From Galeruca laticollis (Eukaryota; Arthropoda; Insecta; Coleoptera; Chrysomelidae): a DNA stretch of 64,000 nucleotides. Position 1 is the first letter of the stretch. Each line of letters begins with the position of its first letter. A model generated the notes under the pieces. That model was not told where the DNA came from and did not search any database. It saw nothing but the letters and a program-made list of their open reading frames with translations. A program made the position numbers and the translations under genes. Shown piece by piece: positions 50,139-59,529 of this stretch. The DNA is taken from NCBI GenBank assembly GCA_963921935.1, contig OY998175.1, forward strand, positions 222,224,517-222,288,516. The letters are read 5' to 3'.

Positions 50139-53015
50139 TATTCCGAATAAAGTAAAAAGATTATGTAAATTCTGTATTACCGTCGCAGCTGACACATCAG
50201 AACATGAGAAGGCAAAAGGAAATCGTGAATATTCGTCAATGATCACTAATAAATATCGATTCTGTGATGTGGAAGGTAGAGGTCCCTTAAAATCGATATT
50301 AAGCCTCTCAAATGTTGCTGTCGCTTTTATCAATTTTCCTGATAACTTGACGAATCGTGGTTTAAATTCGCAGCATGTCGGACACATATTTGTTATGCTT
50401 CTTATTTCATCTATTGAAAATGCCAAATTTTTACTTCTAACATAATGATATAAACGAGTAACTCCAGCATGACAGAGAGTAGTTTGTAATTGTTCTAATG
50501 TTTGTCCGTTAGTTGCTAGATTACAGTGAATTCTAGTGAATGCGTCTGCCACGGAAATAAATTTACCAGGTCTATATATTATGTCATACTTATATTCAGA
50601 TAATTCTAACCTCCATCGCAGAATTTTCTCGTTTTTAATTTTGCTACTTTGTTTTCAATTGAACATAAACGAAACTATTAGTGTTTTTAAATGATTGTTG
50701 ATCAGTAATGAACTTAAATTGTCTATTCAGTAAGAAATGTTGCCATTTCCTTAGTGATTCAATTATTGCGTAAGCTTCCTTCTCGATGGCAGAGTGATTT
50801 CTTTCCGGCGGAGACAAAGTTCGGGAGAAAAATGCTACTGGGCGTCCTTGTTGCGAAAGAGTCGCAGCTATTGCATTTTCGGATGCATCAGTTTCTACTA
50901 CAAATTCCAATGATTCGTCGATGCATTTGACAGCCGAATCTGCAATCGATGTCTTAATATCTTCAAATGCCTCTTTAGCTTTGTCGTTTAATGGAAACGT
51001 CATGCAGTGAGCCAATGGTGCAATCCGTTCTGAAAATCGTGGCACCCATTTCGAATAATGCGCAAACATTCCAAGTACTCGTTTCATGGCATTAAGATTA
51101 GTAGGGAGAGGATAATGCAGAAGAGCTTCTAGTCGAGACGGATGAGGTCGAATAGTGTTGTTTTCAATAACATATCCCAGTAGTTTGATGCGCGTTATTG
51201 AGAATTTGCTTTTTTTAGTATTTAAGGTTAGTTTATATTGCTTTGCAACCTGAAGAAAATGTTCTAAATTTCGATCGTGATCTGCTTGATCGATTCCACA
51301 AATGGTTACGTCATCAAGATAGGAATAAGTGCCATGTAACTTTTCAGTTTCGATTATCCTGTCGATAGCTCTTTAAAATTCAGAAACGCCATTCGTAACA
51401 CCAAATGGGATCCGCCAGAATTGATAAAGTTTGCCATTCGCTTCAAACGCAGTATAAATTTTGTCACTGTTCTGTATAGGAATTTGATGGTAGGCCGATT
51501 GTAAGTCGATAGTACTAAACACCGTAGATTGAGCTACTTTATTCACTAATTCCTCGATCCTTGATTGAGGATATGCATCAAATAAAGTGAATTTATTTAT
51601 TGTTTGTGAATAGTCAATGCACATTCCTTCTTTTTATTCTCTCCGGATACGACAACCACTTGCGCCCGCCAAGGTGAGTTGCTCCGTTCAATAATACCTT
51701 CATATATCATTCGCTAGATTTCATTTTCGATAAAGTCACGATTTTCATTTGAAAATCTACGGGATTTTATCGCTATATGTTTCATATCAGGCGATACGTG
51801 CCTAAACAGTGATGAAACTGGTACTTCAGCAGCCGCTAGGTTACAAATAGTAAGAGTCGGTCTAGATCCTCCAAAATTCACATATAGAGCTTCATGTTGC
51901 TTCAAAATATCATGTCCAATGATGACGTCGGCACACGCTTTTGGTAATATTGACATTTTAATATTCCTGTATATATTCCCAAACATCTTTAGGTCAACTT
52001 CACAGCTGTTGCGTATTTGGCATGTCAAAGAACTAGATGCCGTCAAAATGTTTCCATATTCAAGGATTAAATCTATTTTCAAAGCTTTGGCAAATGATTC
52101 ATTAAAAAAACTCAGAGAAGAGCCACTGTCGACCAAGGCTGTTGCAGGTTGAGAATTGATAGTTACATCAATTGAAGTCTTATCTAAGCAAGTAGGCCCT
52201 GTAGCGGCTAAGTAATAATTCTTCAAAGTATTTGTCAATGTTTCTTCTTCAACAGGTAAACTGCTAGCCGTTACTCTTTTTTTTAGACAAGCGACAGACA
52301 TTACGGAAGTGCCCCTTTTTGTTACAATTTCTGCCAAGTGCTTCACGTGCGGGACAAATATTACGAGGATGTTGAGTCCTTCCGCAAAAATAACACTTAC
52401 TAGTTGAAGCCACCGAATTAACTTGAGGTTGAGGTTCGATAGCGTTTTCAGGAAGACCATTTTCGGATATCACATTCAAGTTTATAGGTGACGTGCCAGA
52501 AGTGAATGAATTCGACTGAAGAATTGCCATTTCTAACGCTCTTGCCTGAGAATAAGCTTGATCAAGAGTAAGAGTTATATTCTCCAAAAGTCTTTGTCGA
52601 ATTTTCGGATCGCTTAGCCCTCTTATAAAAGACTCTCTTATATACGCATCCCTATTCTCGGATGCAGTTACATGTTTGAAGTCGCATTCTTTAGCCAATG
52701 AGTTTAATGCACACAGATATTGATCAACTGATTCATTTGGTATTTGAGAACGCGTTGCAAGTTTGTGCCTGGAATAAATTTCGCTCACCTTCTTGACAAA
52801 TATAGCTTTAAGTCATAATCTGTAGATTCGCTTATGTAGGAGTATACTGACGATGAAACATGGTTAACAAGTAAATCCAATTTTATCTCTGGAGTGATCT
52901 CATTTACGGTTCCAATAAAGTTTACAAACGTTCTCAGCCAATAAATCCTTTCCTTGGCAGCAGTTGGAGACGAAGGATCTACTTATAATTTCTCCGGTCG
53001 AAGAAATCGATTCAT
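50139..53015 (-). pseudogene. Gypsy D: gag-pol of an LTR retrotransposon, truncated in the integrase
   Basis: Gag starts at ATG 53015 (MNRFLRPEKL, then TAA) and continues over a shift to 52788-52264 with RHKLATRSQIPNESVDQYLC, SFIRGLSDPKIRQRLLENIT, CYFCGRTQHPRNIC and CNKKGHFRNVC (two knuckles). Protease: ALVDSGSSLSFFNESF and VIIGHDILKQH (about 52150-51900). RT in several frames: MCIDYSQTINKFTLFDAYPQ, STIDLQSAYHQIPIQ (51624-51373), YSYLDDVTICG (about 51330), then RMLGM-like connection and RNase H FVVETDASENAIAATLSQQ (51087-50644). Integrase runs from the zinc part (CHAGVTRLYHYV, CPTCCEF) through LNIDFKGPLPSTSQNRYLLV to FTLFGIL, where it ends at 50139. It is homologous throughout to Gypsy A. The rest of the integrase and the 3' LTR are missing. 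Confidence 0.83.
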
Positions 53016-53031
53016 AGTTGAAAATTATGTC

Positions 53032-53300
53032 GAATAAACTGATCTGAACAGAAATAATTAAACTCTCAATACACGAACTTTATTCGACATAATTCAAGAT
53101 AAGAAACATTCGCGACAAATATTGAAACTAAGTATGTGTCCACAAGAACCGTTAAAAACGCTAAACTGTAAATAACCAGCTTATCAAATATACTACAATA
53201 TGTTAAATATTTTATGAACGCTCACTTTGTAGTGTTGTGAACGCCTACTGCTGTAATTGTTCAAAGTTCAAAGTAAAACATAAACCACGTTTTGTGAAAT
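53032..53300 (-). repeat. Putative 5' LTR of Gypsy D
   Basis: On the minus strand the sequence just before gag ends TTTATTCGACA, and a TGTCGAATAAA lies about 50 bases further in. The stretch has the position of a 5' LTR. There is no partner LTR in the window because the 3' side is lost, so the outer limit is only approximate. Confidence 0.4.
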
Positions 53301-53474
53301 TTTTGGATCTGATTGTATAATTGGTTTCGTTAATTCGTTGCACTTAATATTGGTGATTATGAACTATAGGAATAATGGTATTCTATTGCTGTCTGATTAA
53401 ATTATACATGATTTTTATAACACATTTTTTTTAATTTTTATTGTCTTAAATTTGGCTAGTAGTGGAATAGTATG

Positions 53475-54056
53475 AGTGGATAAGAGGTCTTTCAAACACG
53501 CGCGATTTTTCGAGCACGACGGCGCAGCCGGAGTACTCGAAATAGAGCAAGTGTTTGAAAGACCAGTTATCCACGAATACTTTACCCTATTTTTTTTATT
53601 GGTGCACTTTGAAATCATAAAATATTATTATTATATTATTACTACAAAAAAATGGAAATCCGTCCCCGATGCCCAACCAAGTTTCATTTCATAAAAATCC
53701 GCCCTCGATGCCCAGCCAAGTTTCGTGAAAGTCCATCCTAAATAGTATTTATTTTTATTTGACGTTACGAGATACTGCTGTCAGATCAATAATCAAAAAG
53801 TTTCTTCATTTATATTTAAAAGGATACAATGTATATATGGATATATAAATAAATTTTGCAGAAAAAACCAAATAAGACATTTGTTCACAATGAAAATATA
53901 CAATTTAAAAACTAATAAAAAAGGTTGTCATTGATACTTACGTTTCTCGAGTTGTTGTTGTTACCATAGGGACTTTAAAAAACGCGCGTGTTTGAAAGTT
54001 CGATTTAAACACGCTGAGGCGTGCTTTAAATAGGTAATATGAGGCATCAATAAAAA
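53475..54056 (-). repeat. Hairpin-bearing dispersed repeat, copy 2
   Basis: It is the reverse-oriented partner of 30005-30600, matching over nearly its whole length with scattered differences. The GC-rich stem-loop (TTTCAAACACGCGCG, TCGAGCACGACGGCGCAGCC) is at about 53490-53565, the tandem GATGCCCAACC/GATGCCCAGCC pair at about 53670-53720, and the AAACACGC palindrome at about 54005-54025. Non-coding. Confidence 0.75.
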
Positions 54057-54064
54057 AAATGTAT

Positions 54065-54184
54065 ATACACCACGGTGGTGAAGACACTTATAAACCTCGC
54101 ACCTTATTCTGCTCGGGGCAAAGCCCCACGCGAAATAATTTTGGTGCTCGGTCGATAATAATAGTCTTCACCACCTTGGTGTAT
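54065..54184. mobile_element. Small MITE-like palindrome element (120 bp)
   Basis: The ends ATACACCACGGTGGTGAAGA and, reverse-complemented, ATACACCAAGGTGGTGAAGA match but for one base. The centre has a stem CTCGGGGCAAAGCCCC and a CGCACC..GGTGC-type pair. TA-rich flanks fit a TA target. It directly follows hairpin repeat copy 2. No coding capacity. Confidence 0.65.
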
Positions 54185-54480
54185 AATATACTATCAAAAT
54201 AATTTTTATAAAACAATTGGTAGTTATAAGTTTATTTTAGGTAAAATACATCGGTTGTAAATCGTTGGATACTAAATATTGATGTGTTACTAAAGTATGA
54301 ACTATTCTTAACCTACAGTAGATGACTTAACGTTTCCTTCTTGTAGGTAACAATTTCCTTTACTTTTCAAAAACTTTTATTCTGTCAAACTATAAATTCT
54401 TAACTAACTTTCCTATTAAATTAAGTTTGATTTTTTTAAATTGGACTCTTTCTCAATAATTTCTCACCCTGTATATAAAT

Positions 54481-54484
<4 letters not shown>

Positions 54485-54519
<35 letters not shown>
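54485..54519. repeat. (TA)n microsatellite
   Basis: About 35 bases of TA directly follow a CACCCTGTATATAAAT motif (54467 on), a mariner-like end. Confidence 0.85.
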
Positions 54520-54522
<3 letters not shown>

Positions 54523-54721
54523 TTAATAATACTTGCAGTAAATGTTGTCACTAATGATTACAGTAATAGTGGGTTAATTAAATAATAGTTCCACTTCCAT
54601 GGAATGTCTTGCAGAGTGTTTATGGACTCTGAACTAGATGCTTTCACTTTTATTATAATTTAAAGATACCAAACTCCTTTTATAAAGTAAATTTCATTGT
54701 AAACTCGACTTGGAAATAAAG

Positions 54722-55438
54722 ATGATTCTTTTAAAGGTAAGTAATTTTTTACTATTCAAATTAAAAGAATACCTGTTGTCATAAAAGAAATTTTTTTAAC
54801 ATATTCGTTCATATCATTGTTTTTTGTTGTATAATTTTGTTTACGCTAATTTTGAACCAGTGGCGTAATTACGGGGGGATGAGAGGATAGAACGCCCCCA
54901 GAACACTAAAAATCTAAAAATGTAGGCTACAATTTTATAAAAAAAAAACAAAGCTAAAATGCAGTTGTAGAGGCTTGAAATTTGAAAAAAAATTCGGGTA
55001 ACCAGACACCCCGGTAATTCATCCTCCCCCCCCCCCCCAGAACTTCATCCTTCATCCTAGTTACGCCACTGTTTTAAACACATGTTTTATTGGATTTTCC
55101 CTAGCAAACATATTTTCTTCTTCTTTCAGCTAACCATTTTACCAATCTTATTCACTTTGTGTTATGGCCAAATAGCAACTCTTATAAAAGACGTAGTGCA
55201 ATTCAACGTGGCCGGTCATCCGGTTCTACACAAAGACCAAATGTGGCCTTTTGATCCAGATGTTGGAATAAGGCGTTCCAGACAGTATACAGAACTGAAT
55301 GGATATCTTGGAGAAAAAGCCATAGAGAGATTAGGATTAGGCATAGATGGTTTCGATAGAGAAAGATTAGCAGCACAAAGAATTAGAGATGCAGGACACC
55401 TAGGAGGAGTAGAATATAATGGAGAAGATGGTCTATAG
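54722..55438 (+). CDS. Small secreted protein of 107 residues, two exons
   Basis: Exon 1 is 54722-54736 (ATG..AAG, MILLK) with donor GTAAGT. Exon 2 is 55130-55438 after the polypyrimidine acceptor TTCTTCTTCTTTCAG, phase 0, ending in TAG. The join makes a signal peptide, MILLKLTILPILFTLCYG, with cleavage likely before QIATLIKDVV. The mature part reads FNVAGHPVLHKDQMWPFDPD, a dibasic VGIRRSRQYTEL, then NGYLGEKAIERLGLGIDGFD and ending HLGGVEYNGEDGL. It has no cysteine and one Arg-Arg site, so a peptide precursor is possible but unproven. I do not recognise the family. The unspliced frame from 55082 runs through intron and is not the true start. The intron holds a hAT-like MITE. Confidence 0.75.
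54858..55071. mobile_element. hAT-like MITE (214 bp) in the intron of the secreted protein gene
   Basis: It starts CAGTGGCGTAATTACG and ends AGTTACGCCACTG, so the terminal inverted repeat is CAGTGGCGTAA. Flanking TTTTGAAC (54850-54857) and TTTTAAAC (55072-55079) form an 8-bp target duplication with one mismatch. Both features fit the hAT superfamily. It contains a C-run of about 14 near 55027 and no ORF. Confidence 0.85.
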
Positions 55439-55565
55439 AGATACAATATATTATATTAATATTTCAAAATGTAAGAGTTTTGTTTAAAATATAAATTAGA
55501 TTAAGAATTTTTAAATGTCTATTTGTATGTAGCTATTTGCTTGATATGAAAAAGGTCAATATTAC

Positions 55566-56725
55566 TTAGAACAAAAAATCAGGAATGCTTTGATGACGAC
55601 GTTTATGAGATACGGGGTGTTGAAGTCAGAAATATATGACGGTAAAAAAAATGGTAGGTACTGACCAACATAATGGAGATTTTCTTTTTTTATTCTGGAA
55701 AAACATTCTTAAAAAGAGTAATCTACACGGAAAAAAATCAGGAATACCATTAATTGTGTTGTTCATGATATAGGTACGGGGTGTTGAAGTCAGAAATACA
55801 TTACTGTAATAAAAAAATTGTAGTGACCAAAATAATGGAGATTTTCATTTCATATTCTTTAAAGATTAATCTATAAGGAAAAAAATCAAGAATACTATTA
55901 ATGGTAACGTTTATGAGAAACGGGGTGTTAAATTAAAAAATATGACAGTACTCAAAAAATCGTACTGGCCAAAATAATGGAGATTTTCCTTTCATATTCT
56001 AGAAAAACATTCTTAGAAGATTAATCTACGAGGAACAAAATCACCAATGCCATTAAAGGTGACATTTATGAGATACGGGGTGTTAAATTCTAAATTCAAA
56101 AATATATGACAGTACTCAAAAAATCGTACCGACCAAATTAATGAAGATTTTCTTTTAATATTCTAAAAACACGTTCTTAAAAGATTAATCTACGAGGAAC
56201 AAAAACTGGAATACTCCTAATGGTATCGTTTGTGAGACATGGGGTGTTGAAGTAAAAAAATATGACTACTCAAAAAATCGTACTGTCCAAAATAATGGAG
56301 ATTTTCTTTTCATATTCTAGAAACACATTCTTAAACGATTAATCTACGAGAAAAAATATCAGGAATATCAGTAATGGCGTCATTCATGAGATACGGGGTG
56401 TAGAAGTCAGAAATACATGACTGTAATAAAAAAATCGGAGTGACCCAAATAATGGAGATTTTCATTTCATATTCTAGAAAAACATTCTTAAAAGATTAAT
56501 CTACAAGGAAAAAAATCACCAATACTATTAATGGTGTCGTTTATGCGATACGGGTTATTAAGGTCAAAAATATATGACTGTACTAAAAAAATCGTACTGA
56601 CCAAAATAATGGAGATTTTCCTTTCAAATTATAGAAAAACATTCTTAAAAGATCAATCTACGAGGGAAAAAATCAGGAATGCCGTTAATCGGGACGTTTC
56701 TGACAACGAGGTGTCAAATTGTAAG
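55566..56725. repeat. Tandem satellite, about 156-bp period, seven to eight units
   Basis: Units begin with a variant of GGAAAAAAATCAGGAATGCC at about 55571, 55731, 55880, 56033, 56200, 56350, 56508 and 56665. Each contains ATGAGATACGGGGTGTTGAAG-like, CCAAAATAATGGAGATTTTC and GAAAAACATTCTTAAAAGAT-like blocks. Units differ by many substitutions and small indels, so the array is old. Plus-strand frames inside it are not genes. Confidence 0.88.
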
Positions 56726-57115
56726 TTTAGGGAATATGCGAAGGTAAAATTTTACATCCGATGAATTGAACCTTAACGCAATGTGAAAATTCTACAATTT
56801 AGATTCAGTGTCTCTCAACACAGTGGAAGTTCATCATACAAACATTACAATAAGATATACATAAAAGATACATGATATTGTAGGGTATTTGTAGTAAAAA
56901 AATGCTGTTATATGGTGTTACAATTTTAACAACACTAAAATAAAAATGGTATTATGAAAACATGATATTTTTCTAAACATATAACAATGTCGCAGGCATA
57001 CAAGAAATCATACCTTTAAATTCACAACAATATCAAGAGGATACAAAAAAAAATTATATTTTCAAATAGATTGCGGACTAAATAACAATAATTGACATTC
57101 TTGAACCTACAGTCA
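56726..57115. other. No gene seen
   Basis: AT-rich sequence between the satellite and the Gypsy B LTR, without a supported frame. Confidence 0.5.
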
Positions 57116-57418
57116 TGTTATAACTTTCACAACTTTATTCAATACTTGACAAAATACAATACTACTTTTTAACAATTCAACTTATTAACACATCAAACTA
57201 TTGACTGACTGACTCTGCCACAACTGATCTCTATTTATATATAGGAAGAACATACCAGAGAGAACTAGAATATTCTATAACATATAACATAGTACCTCAA
57301 TATGGAACACAATAGAAAAATCTTGAAAATTCTAGACTGGCACCTTGACAGGTGACTGTGACTACTGCGCCTATTCAGTCCAAGCTGTCATTCTGACATT
57401 CATAGAACAGGCGTAACA
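57116..57418 (-). repeat. Gypsy B LTR, complete copy (303 bp)
   Basis: TGTTATAACTTTC...GCGTAACA as written. It lies directly downstream of a minus-strand integrase end, so it is the 3' LTR of that element and reads TGTTACGC..TTATAACA in the coding direction. It matches the split LTR at 31784-31833 plus 35735-35925, which lets the Gypsy A insertion site be read exactly. Confidence 0.82.
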
Positions 57419-57436
57419 TTGCTTCCTCTCTTAAAG

Positions 57437-57883
57437 TTATTCGCCTCGAATAACAGGGACTTCGACGTCTTCTTGAAACCAATTGGGTGGGTCATCACCG
57501 TAATAGTGAGCCAATCTCTCGATATGAATGACCTTAGGTTTACTTTTTAATGTCAGACGAATGCGATAAATTAGGTAGTTGATTTTCTTGACCACCAGGT
57601 AGGGACCTTTCCAATTTCGTTCAAGTTTCGGAGTTAACCGTTTCTTTCTTCTGGGCTGATACAACCAAACTGCGTCAGCGGGCTTAAATATATCTTCTTT
57701 AAGATTTTTATCCAACCGTCTCTTCATCTTTTCGCTAGTTAGTTTCAGTCGCGTCCTTGCAAACTCGTGAAACTTCTTTAACTTTTGTTGAATCCTGCTT
57801 GATCTAGTCATTTCAGTGGATAACTTCCAATTCAGAACGCTTGGCCTACTCAGCCTTCGGTCTCTATTTGTATGCCTACCCAT
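57437..57883 (-). pseudogene. Gypsy B integrase C-terminus
   Basis: The frame 57883-57437 reads LKKFHEFARTRLKLTSEKMK, LDKNLKEDIFKPADAVWLYQ, RRKKRLTPKLERNWKGPYLV and KPKVIHIERLAHYYGDD, then a short acidic tail and stop. This is the end of a Gypsy integrase with its SH3-like GPYLV module. The LTR follows 18 bases downstream, as expected for a 3' end. Upstream, the sequence turns into LINE-like coding at about 57885, so the rest of pol is lost. No macrodomain follows here, unlike Gypsy C. Confidence 0.8.
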
Positions 57884-57887
57884 GCTG

Positions 57888-57990
57888 TCCAGAATTGATG
57901 AGGCCAGAAAGTGAGTCTTTATTAGTTCTCTCAGTCTTTCCTCTTCAGTTTCCGTATAAGTGCCATCTGCTTTCTCAACGAAACCTACCT
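57888..57990 (-). pseudogene. LINE fragment joined to Gypsy B
   Basis: The minus strand reads FVEKADGTYTETEEERLREL and IKTHFLASSILD, resembling the segment before the RT in Jockey/R1-like LINEs (an 'x-LL..THFP' stretch). It abuts the Gypsy integrase without a visible boundary. Short, so moderate confidence. Confidence 0.5.
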
Positions 57991-58671
57991 ATTTTTATTT
58001 CTATCATCCTTTGTCAAGAGTTTGTGGATACAAGAACATGCGGGGATATCTGAAATCTCTATCTCCATGAGTTATTTTTGGCTTTACGTATTTCTTTCTA
58101 TCTATTACCCTTATCCACCGTAGTTACGCTGCCGACTTCAAGTGTAACCCACAACTAGTAATGTACATATGTCAAGTTTGAACTTTCGTCACTCTGGCGC
58201 TGGCGTCTAATTTTTAATTCCAATAGTGCCCCATAACTTCAATAAGATTGACAGTTGTTACATTTTTGTTCAAGTTAATATCAGGTGCGATAAACAATAT
58301 TTAAATTCAAACTTTTGATCAATTGAATATACAATTATATCTATTGAATTAATATTTTTGAAATTTTAAGTGTCAAATTCAAAATATAAAGTAAAAATCG
58401 AATCGTATTGGCTGTTGACTCAATATCAAAAAGGCTAGTTTTAAAAGAATGAGAGTGATGAGTCACATATTATTTGTCATTTTTATGTCACCAAATGTCA
58501 GGTGCAAAAAGTAAAGTAATAAACAATATTTAAGTCGTAAACTCAAATTACTATTAGAGCCGAATTAACTTAAATCATTGAACTAAATACTAGTATGCGT
58601 TAAGTCGCACGAAATGTCAATAATCACGCAATCGCCCAATACAAATAAACCACCGAAATATTCAAAGTAGT
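57991..58671. other. Upstream region of CERT; promoter expected here
   Basis: No coding frame is supported. The 5' UTR and promoter of the gene starting at 58672 should lie in this AT-rich stretch. No TATA box or initiator can be called with confidence. Confidence 0.45.
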
Positions 58672-58878
58672 ATGGCAGAACCCCACAGCAGCGATGATTC
58701 AGATCTGGAAAATCACACTGAATTTTCAGGTGTGTTGAGTAAGTGGACTAATTATATACACGGATGGCAGGATAGATACATTGTATTAAAAAAAGGTACA
58801 CTTTCCTATTACAAAAGTGAACAAGAAAGCGGTTATGGATGTAGAGGAGCCTTATCGCTTGCCAAGGCTGTTATAAAA
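58672..58878 (+). CDS. cert: Ceramide transfer protein (CERT/COL4A3BP family), first coding exon
   Basis: ATG 58672 (context AAAGTAGTATGG) opens 69 codons that end at donor GTAGGT (58879), phase 0. After an acidic Ser/Asp-rich start, residues 19-69 are the beginning of a PH domain: SGVLSKWTNYIHGWQDRYIV, LKKGTLSYYKSEQESGYGCR, GALSLAKAVIK. This wording is that of CERT (GVLSKWTNYIHGWQDR), closer than the related OSBP (which has LKWTNYLKGYQ). In the family the PH domain binds PI4P at the trans-Golgi, a FFAT motif binds ER VAP proteins, and the C-terminal START domain moves ceramide from ER to Golgi for sphingomyelin-type lipid synthesis. Only the PH start is here. Exon 2 and the rest were not found before the right edge, so intron 1 exceeds 5.1 kb and contains copia debris on the opposite strand. 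The frame past 58878 is intron. Confidence 0.9.
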
Positions 58879-59529
58879 GTAGGTGTTTATGTTTATCTCT
58901 ATGCATAAAACAATTTACACGATTAGTATAAAATTTGCTTAGATATGTTTCAAGGTGAATAATTATGAACTTGAATCTTAGTTAATATAAGGATATATAC
59001 TTTTTATTGTATTTTATATTGTTTGCAGATGAATCTAATATTTTAGTTGGAAACATTATTTTTTTGTATAGAATTAGTTTCAGTAAAAAACTCATAAACC
59101 CTTATAATAATAATATCTTAAATCGCAACCCCTAGTTTAGTTTCTCGTTGTTTCTTTCCATATTTCTCTCCATTTCCAATGATTTTCAAATATATATAAG
59201 TACTATAGGCTTTGCATTTGCTATTGCTATTTGTTTACAGTATTTCCTGTTTGTGGCACCATTTTTAGAATCCTTTATATTTATCTCCTTTACATTAATT
59301 GTACTCCTTCTAGTTGTAATCATTTTTTTCTGGGCCTTCCACGTTTCTTTATAACATTTTATGCAGTGAACATTGTTAGCTTTTATAATGAATAGGCAGT
59401 GTATATGTGAATTTTAATTTGAATAATAGAATCTAATACAAATTATAAAGTTAAAAATTATTTTATATGTCAACAAGGTAACCATTAGACAAATGTTTCA
59501 TCTAGACTGATATGATTTGGCATGTACTT
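58879..59529. other. CERT intron 1, no feature seen
   Basis: AT-rich intronic sequence with pyrimidine-rich chance frames (for example 59148-59354, hydrophobic) that lack any family signature. Confidence 0.5.

Noticed and set aside
55082..55129. Start at 55082 for the secreted protein
   Set aside because: That stretch is intron ending in a strong polypyrimidine acceptor; splicing to 54722-54736 gives a proper signal peptide.
58672..58878. Oxysterol-binding protein (OSBP) instead of CERT
   Set aside because: OSBP PH domains are similar, but the KWTNYIHGWQDR and YKSEQESGYGCRG wording is that of CERT.
58879..58908. Ten extra residues at the end of the CERT frame
   Set aside because: They follow a GTAGGT donor at the point where the family continues with other PH-domain sequence, so they are intronic.
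59148..59354. Hydrophobic 68-residue membrane protein
   Set aside because: T-rich intronic sequence; all AT-rich pyrimidine tracts give such frames.
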